8,833 nt of DNA from CAZCGA01 sp964498075 (GTDB lineage Bacteria; Desulfobacterota; Binatia; HRBIN30): positions 1 to 8,833 of the forward strand of contig CAZCGA010000206.1 in the NCBI GenBank assembly GCA_964498075.1, in the 5' to 3' direction. The position numbers and the translations under genes were made by a program. The notes under the pieces are model-generated. The model made no database searches. It saw only the letters and a list, made by a program, of their open reading frames with translations, and had not been told where the DNA came from. Positions within the stretch are counted from its first letter, which is position 1. Each line of letters starts with the position of its first letter. Of this stretch, positions 6,752 through 8,833 are shown piece after piece.

Positions 6752-7022
6752 AGCGGTCGAGTCGCGCCACGACCCGCCGCACTGTTTGGTTGATCGTTTG
6801 ACGAAGCTCCTCCTGTTGCTGCTGCAGTTTCCAATATTCGCTGGCAATATTCAATGCGGTCACCAAGGCGAGATCCAGGGGCGCTGCCGACGCCCGACTC
6901 CGCGCCAGCTGACGCATCTGCTCGTCGACGTACCCCGCCACCTTCCGCACGTGCTCCTCGCCGTCATCGCTGGTGACGGTCAGCCGCTGCCCCATGATCT
7001 CCACTTCCAGCGGCCGGCGCAT
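6750..7022 (-). CDS. zapA: Cell division protein ZapA
   Basis: 90 residues, a typical ZapA length. ZapA binds FtsZ and cross-links protofilaments in the Z ring. The N-terminal globular part (VEIMGQRLTVTSDDGEEHVRKVAGYVDEQM) and the DLALVTALNIASEYWKL helix entering a Gln-rich coiled coil are both characteristic of the family. The start at 7022 lies 2 nt after the stop of the upstream ZapB-like gene, with no close Shine-Dalgarno, which suggests translational coupling. The position next to a 6S RNA candidate and fau matches the order known from E. coli. Confidence 0.95.
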   Translation of the reverse strand: MRRPLEVEIMGQRLTVTSDDGEEHVRKVAGYVDEQMRQLARSRASAAPLDLALVTALNIASEYWKLQQQQEELRQTINQTVRRVVARLDR

Positions 7023-7024
7023 GG

Positions 7025-7252
7025 CTACGACAGATCGAGCCCCTCTAATCGGCTCAGTATCCGTTCCAGTCGAGCCCTGATCTCGGCACGTTCCTGCTCG
7101 TACCGCTTGAGCTGCGCCGTCGCTTCAGCCAGTTGCTTGTCTTTCTCGCGGAGCCGTTGCAACAGCACCTCGTGCTGTTCGCGCACCTGCGTGTGCTGAT
7201 CAGCGAACTGGTTGATCTTGGCCTCCAGAAGCTTCAGGTTTTCCAAATCCAT
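7025..7252 (-). CDS. zapB: ZapB-like coiled-coil cell division protein
   Basis: 75 residues, almost wholly coiled coil with leucines in heptad spacing and no other domain. The opening MDLENLKLLEAKINQ and the end RLERILSRLEGL resemble the two ends of E. coli ZapB, which begins with a LEKLESKVQQ-like helix and ends RLQALLGRMEEV. ZapB joins ZapA at the Z ring and links it to the nucleoid terminus region. The direct 2-nt spacing to zapA strongly supports this role. The frame is open upstream to 7339, but the ATG at 7252 begins the coiled coil and lies about 20 nt downstream of the predicted transcription start. A generic small coiled-coil protein of the same operon is the alternative name. Confidence 0.8.
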   Translation of the reverse strand: MDLENLKLLEAKINQFADQHTQVREQHEVLLQRLREKDKQLAEATAQLKRYEQERAEIRARLERILSRLEGLDLS

Positions 7253-7279
7253 AACACCGGGACATGAAGCGATGCCGAA

Positions 7280-7309
7280 ACAATAGGGGACGGCGCGCCG
7301 AGGTGTCAA
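7280..7309 (-). promoter_or_regulatory. Promoter for the zapB-zapA-fau-rny block
   Basis: On the minus strand a perfect -35 TTGACA (7309-7304) is followed after 18 nt by TATTGT (7285-7280), four of six matches to the -10 consensus. The predicted start near 7273 leaves about 20 nt before the zapB-like ATG. The spacer contains a perfect 10-bp palindrome, CGGCGCGCCG (7291-7300), which could be an operator but may only reflect GC richness. Confidence 0.55.
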
Positions 7310-7372
7310 GTCAACCAAGGAGCCCGGATCGCATGGCACCAGGGCTCGAATTCGTCTCGGGACGGGACTCCC

Positions 7373-7400
7373 TCGACAACCGGGCGCGCTTTCGCTTAAT
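7373..7400 (+). promoter_or_regulatory. Possible promoter of the acyl-CoA dehydrogenase genes
   Basis: TCGACA (7373-7378) and CTTAAT (7395-7400) are spaced by 16 nt, with five and four matches to the -35 and -10 consensus. The only AT-rich patch of this divergent gap lies here, about 35 nt before the start codon. No regulator operator was recognised. Confidence 0.3.
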
Positions 7401-7434
7401 TGGGGCGCCTAGTTTGAGGTTCGGGAGGTACTTG

Positions 7435-8613
7435 ATGAAGCTGGCCTACAGTCCGGAGCACGAGCGACTCCGCCAAGAGTTGCGCGAATACTACCAGCGG
7501 CTGCTCACGCCCCAGCTGCGTGAAGAGATCGGCCGCAGTGAAGGCGTTGGGCCGACGGTGCGCAAGGTCGTGCGCAAGATGGGGGCGGACGGCTGGCTCG
7601 GTATCGGCTGGCCCAAGGAGTATGGCGGGCGCGGCATGACGCCCATCGAGCAGTTCATCTTCTTCGACGAGTCGATGCGCGCCGGCGCACCGGTGCCGAT
7701 GCTCACCATCAATACCGTGGCGCCCAGCATCATGAAGTTCGGCACGGCCGAGCAGAAGCAGTTCTTCCTGCCGCGCGTTCTGCGCGGCGAGATCCACTTC
7801 TGCATCGGCTACACCGAGCCCGGTGCCGGCACCGACTTGGCCTCGCTGCAGACGCGGGCCGTCCGCGACGGCGACCACTACGTCATCAACGGGCAGAAGA
7901 TATTCACCAGCCTCGCCAGCGACGCGGACTACGTATGGCTCGCGGTGCGCACGGACGCGGCGGCGCCCAAGCACAAGGGTATCTCGCTCTTCGCGGTCGA
8001 CATGAAGACGCCCGGGATTCGGGTCGATCCGATGCATCTGCTCTCGGAACACGACATCAATGCTACCTTCTACGAGGACGTGCGCGTCCCGGCCACGGCG
8101 CTGGTGGGGGGCGAGAACAACGGTTGGAAGCTCATCACGAACCAGTTGAACCACGAGCGCGTGACCTTGTGTCCGCCCGGTATTCTCGAGCAGGCTTTCC
8201 AAGACACGCGCGCCTGGGCGCAGCGGACGCGGCTCGCCGACGGGCGGCGCGTGATCGACCAGGAGTGGGTGCAGATGAATCTCGCCCGCGTCTGGACCGG
8301 CCTCGAGTTTCTGCGGCTCATCAACTGGAAGGTGGCGTGGATGGCGACGCAGGACCGCCTCGACGTGGCGGATGCCTCGACGATCAAGGTGTGGGGCACC
8401 GAGTGGTACGTCGAGTCGTTCCGCTACTTGATGGAGGTGCTCGGCCCACGGGCGTATCTCCGGCACGGTTCACCGGAGACCGTGCTGGCCGGGCACATCG
8501 AGAATCTATACCGCAGCCTCATCATTCTCACCTTCGGCGGTGGGACCAACGAGATTCAACGCGATCTGATCGGGCTCTTCGGGCTCGGGTTGCCGCGCGT
8601 CCCACGGATGTGA
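7435..8613 (+). CDS. Acyl-CoA dehydrogenase, full length
   Basis: 392 residues. These FAD enzymes introduce the alpha-beta double bond in acyl-CoA thioesters and pass electrons to electron-transfer flavoprotein. Three regions are visible: an N-terminal helical domain (1-120), the middle beta domain with the flavin signature GYTEPGAGTD (125-134) and NGQKIFTS (152-159), and a C-terminal helical domain ending with GGGTNEIQR (368-376). The signature has Y126 where a smaller aliphatic residue is usual. In medium-chain enzymes the catalytic glutamate lies in a YEGT segment aligned with GGGT here, so that residue is glycine. The ATG at 7435 has GGGAGG six nt upstream; the frame upstream to 7264 is not family-like. 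A second dehydrogenase gene follows after 3 nt. The substrate (fatty acid, steroid or cyclic acid) cannot be read from the sequence. Confidence 0.95.
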   Translation: MKLAYSPEHERLRQELREYYQRLLTPQLREEIGRSEGVGPTVRKVVRKMGADGWLGIGWPKEYGGRGMTPIEQFIFFDESMRAGAPVPMLTINTVAPSIMKFGTAEQKQFFLPRVLRGEIHFCIGYTEPGAGTDLASLQTRAVRDGDHYVINGQKIFTSLASDADYVWLAVRTDAAAPKHKGISLFAVDMKTPGIRVDPMHLLSEHDINATFYEDVRVPATALVGGENNGWKLITNQLNHERVTLCPPGILEQAFQDTRAWAQRTRLADGRRVIDQEWVQMNLARVWTGLEFLRLINWKVAWMATQDRLDVADASTIKVWGTEWYVESFRYLMEVLGPRAYLRHGSPETVLAGHIENLYRSLIILTFGGGTNEIQRDLIGLFGLGLPRVPRM

Positions 8614-8616
8614 CCC

Positions 8617-8833
8617 ATGGATTTCTCCTTCACTGACGAACAACAGGCGATCGCGGCCCTCGCGAAACAGATCCTCACCGACGGGGCGACGCTCGAGCGG
8701 TTGCGGCAGCTCGAGCGCAGCGGTGGCCCCCGGTTCGACCGCGATCTCTGGCAACGGCTCGCCGAGGCGGGGTTGGTCGGCATCGCCGTGCCCGAAGCCC
8801 ACGGCGGCGGCGGACTCGGCTTCGTCGAGTTGA
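8617..8833 (+). CDS. Second acyl-CoA dehydrogenase, N-terminus only
   Basis: The first 72 residues are present and the frame leaves the window. The opening MDFSFTDEQQAIAALAKQIL and the later DLWQRLAEAGLVGIAVPEAHGGGG are the standard N-terminal helical domain of the acyl-CoA dehydrogenase family. It starts 3 nt after the stop of the previous dehydrogenase, with only a weak GGATG-like ribosome site, so coupled translation is likely. It differs clearly from its neighbour, so this is not a fresh duplication. Together the two may form an alpha2beta2-type enzyme, as known for FadE pairs of actinobacterial steroid catabolism. Confidence 0.93.
   Translation, partial: MDFSFTDEQQAIAALAKQILTDGATLERLRQLERSGGPRFDRDLWQRLAEAGLVGIAVPEAHGGGGLGFVEL

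Noticed and set aside
7396..8466. 356-codon open frame on the minus strand opposite the acyl-CoA dehydrogenase
   Set aside because: It mirrors the dehydrogenase codons (rich in His, Arg, Val) and has no domain or ribosome site.

Overview
The window is GC-rich and fully bacterial. It looks like chromosomal housekeeping sequence rather than a mobile or defence island. The minus-strand order zapB-like – zapA – (6S RNA candidate) – fau – rny – ymdB is the kind of layout seen in Deltaproteobacteria in the broad sense (Desulfobacterota, Myxococcota, Binatota). The paired acyl-CoA dehydrogenases, the large orphan AAA/TPR ATPase and a heptanucleotide repeat would suit an uncultured high-GC member of that group. 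The lineage is an inference from layout and style; no marker gene fixes it.

Layout. Positions 1-2981 (minus strand) hold the last gene of the rightward block: a large ATPase with an AAA_16-type NTPase domain and a TPR-like helical region. Its 3' end carries a clear frameshift near position 434 and runs into a 7-bp tandem repeat at about 64-156. Positions 3062-3856 (minus) encode a YmdB/TIGR00282 metallophosphoesterase, followed by a hairpin that may be a terminator. The 363-nt gap 3857-4219 has no convincing gene but holds two GC-rich perfect hairpins just after rny. Positions 4220-5785 (minus) encode RNase Y, whose start overlaps by ATGA the end of fau (5782-6393, 5-formyltetrahydrofolate cyclo-ligase). 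The gap 6394-6749 lies between zapA and fau, the classical place for 6S RNA (ssrS), and can be folded by hand into a rod with a central bubble. zapA (6750-7022) and a ZapB-like coiled-coil gene (7025-7252) begin the block, behind a good -35/-10 pair at 7280-7309.

From 7435 the plus strand reads divergently: one complete acyl-CoA dehydrogenase (7435-8613), and 3 nt later the first 72 residues of a second one that leaves the window. Adjacent, unlike acyl-CoA dehydrogenase genes of this kind are often subunits of one heteromeric enzyme in fatty-acid, steroid or cyclic-acid side-chain degradation.

The minus-strand block links FtsZ-ring assembly (ZapA/ZapB), growth-phase control of RNA polymerase (6S RNA), folate one-carbon salvage (Fau), mRNA decay (RNase Y) and a cyclic-nucleotide phosphodiesterase (YmdB). 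I see no wholly new system. The points most worth a second look are the unannotated 6S RNA candidate, the frameshifted ATPase with a non-triplet repeat in its coding end, and the acyl-CoA dehydrogenase lacking the usual glutamate.
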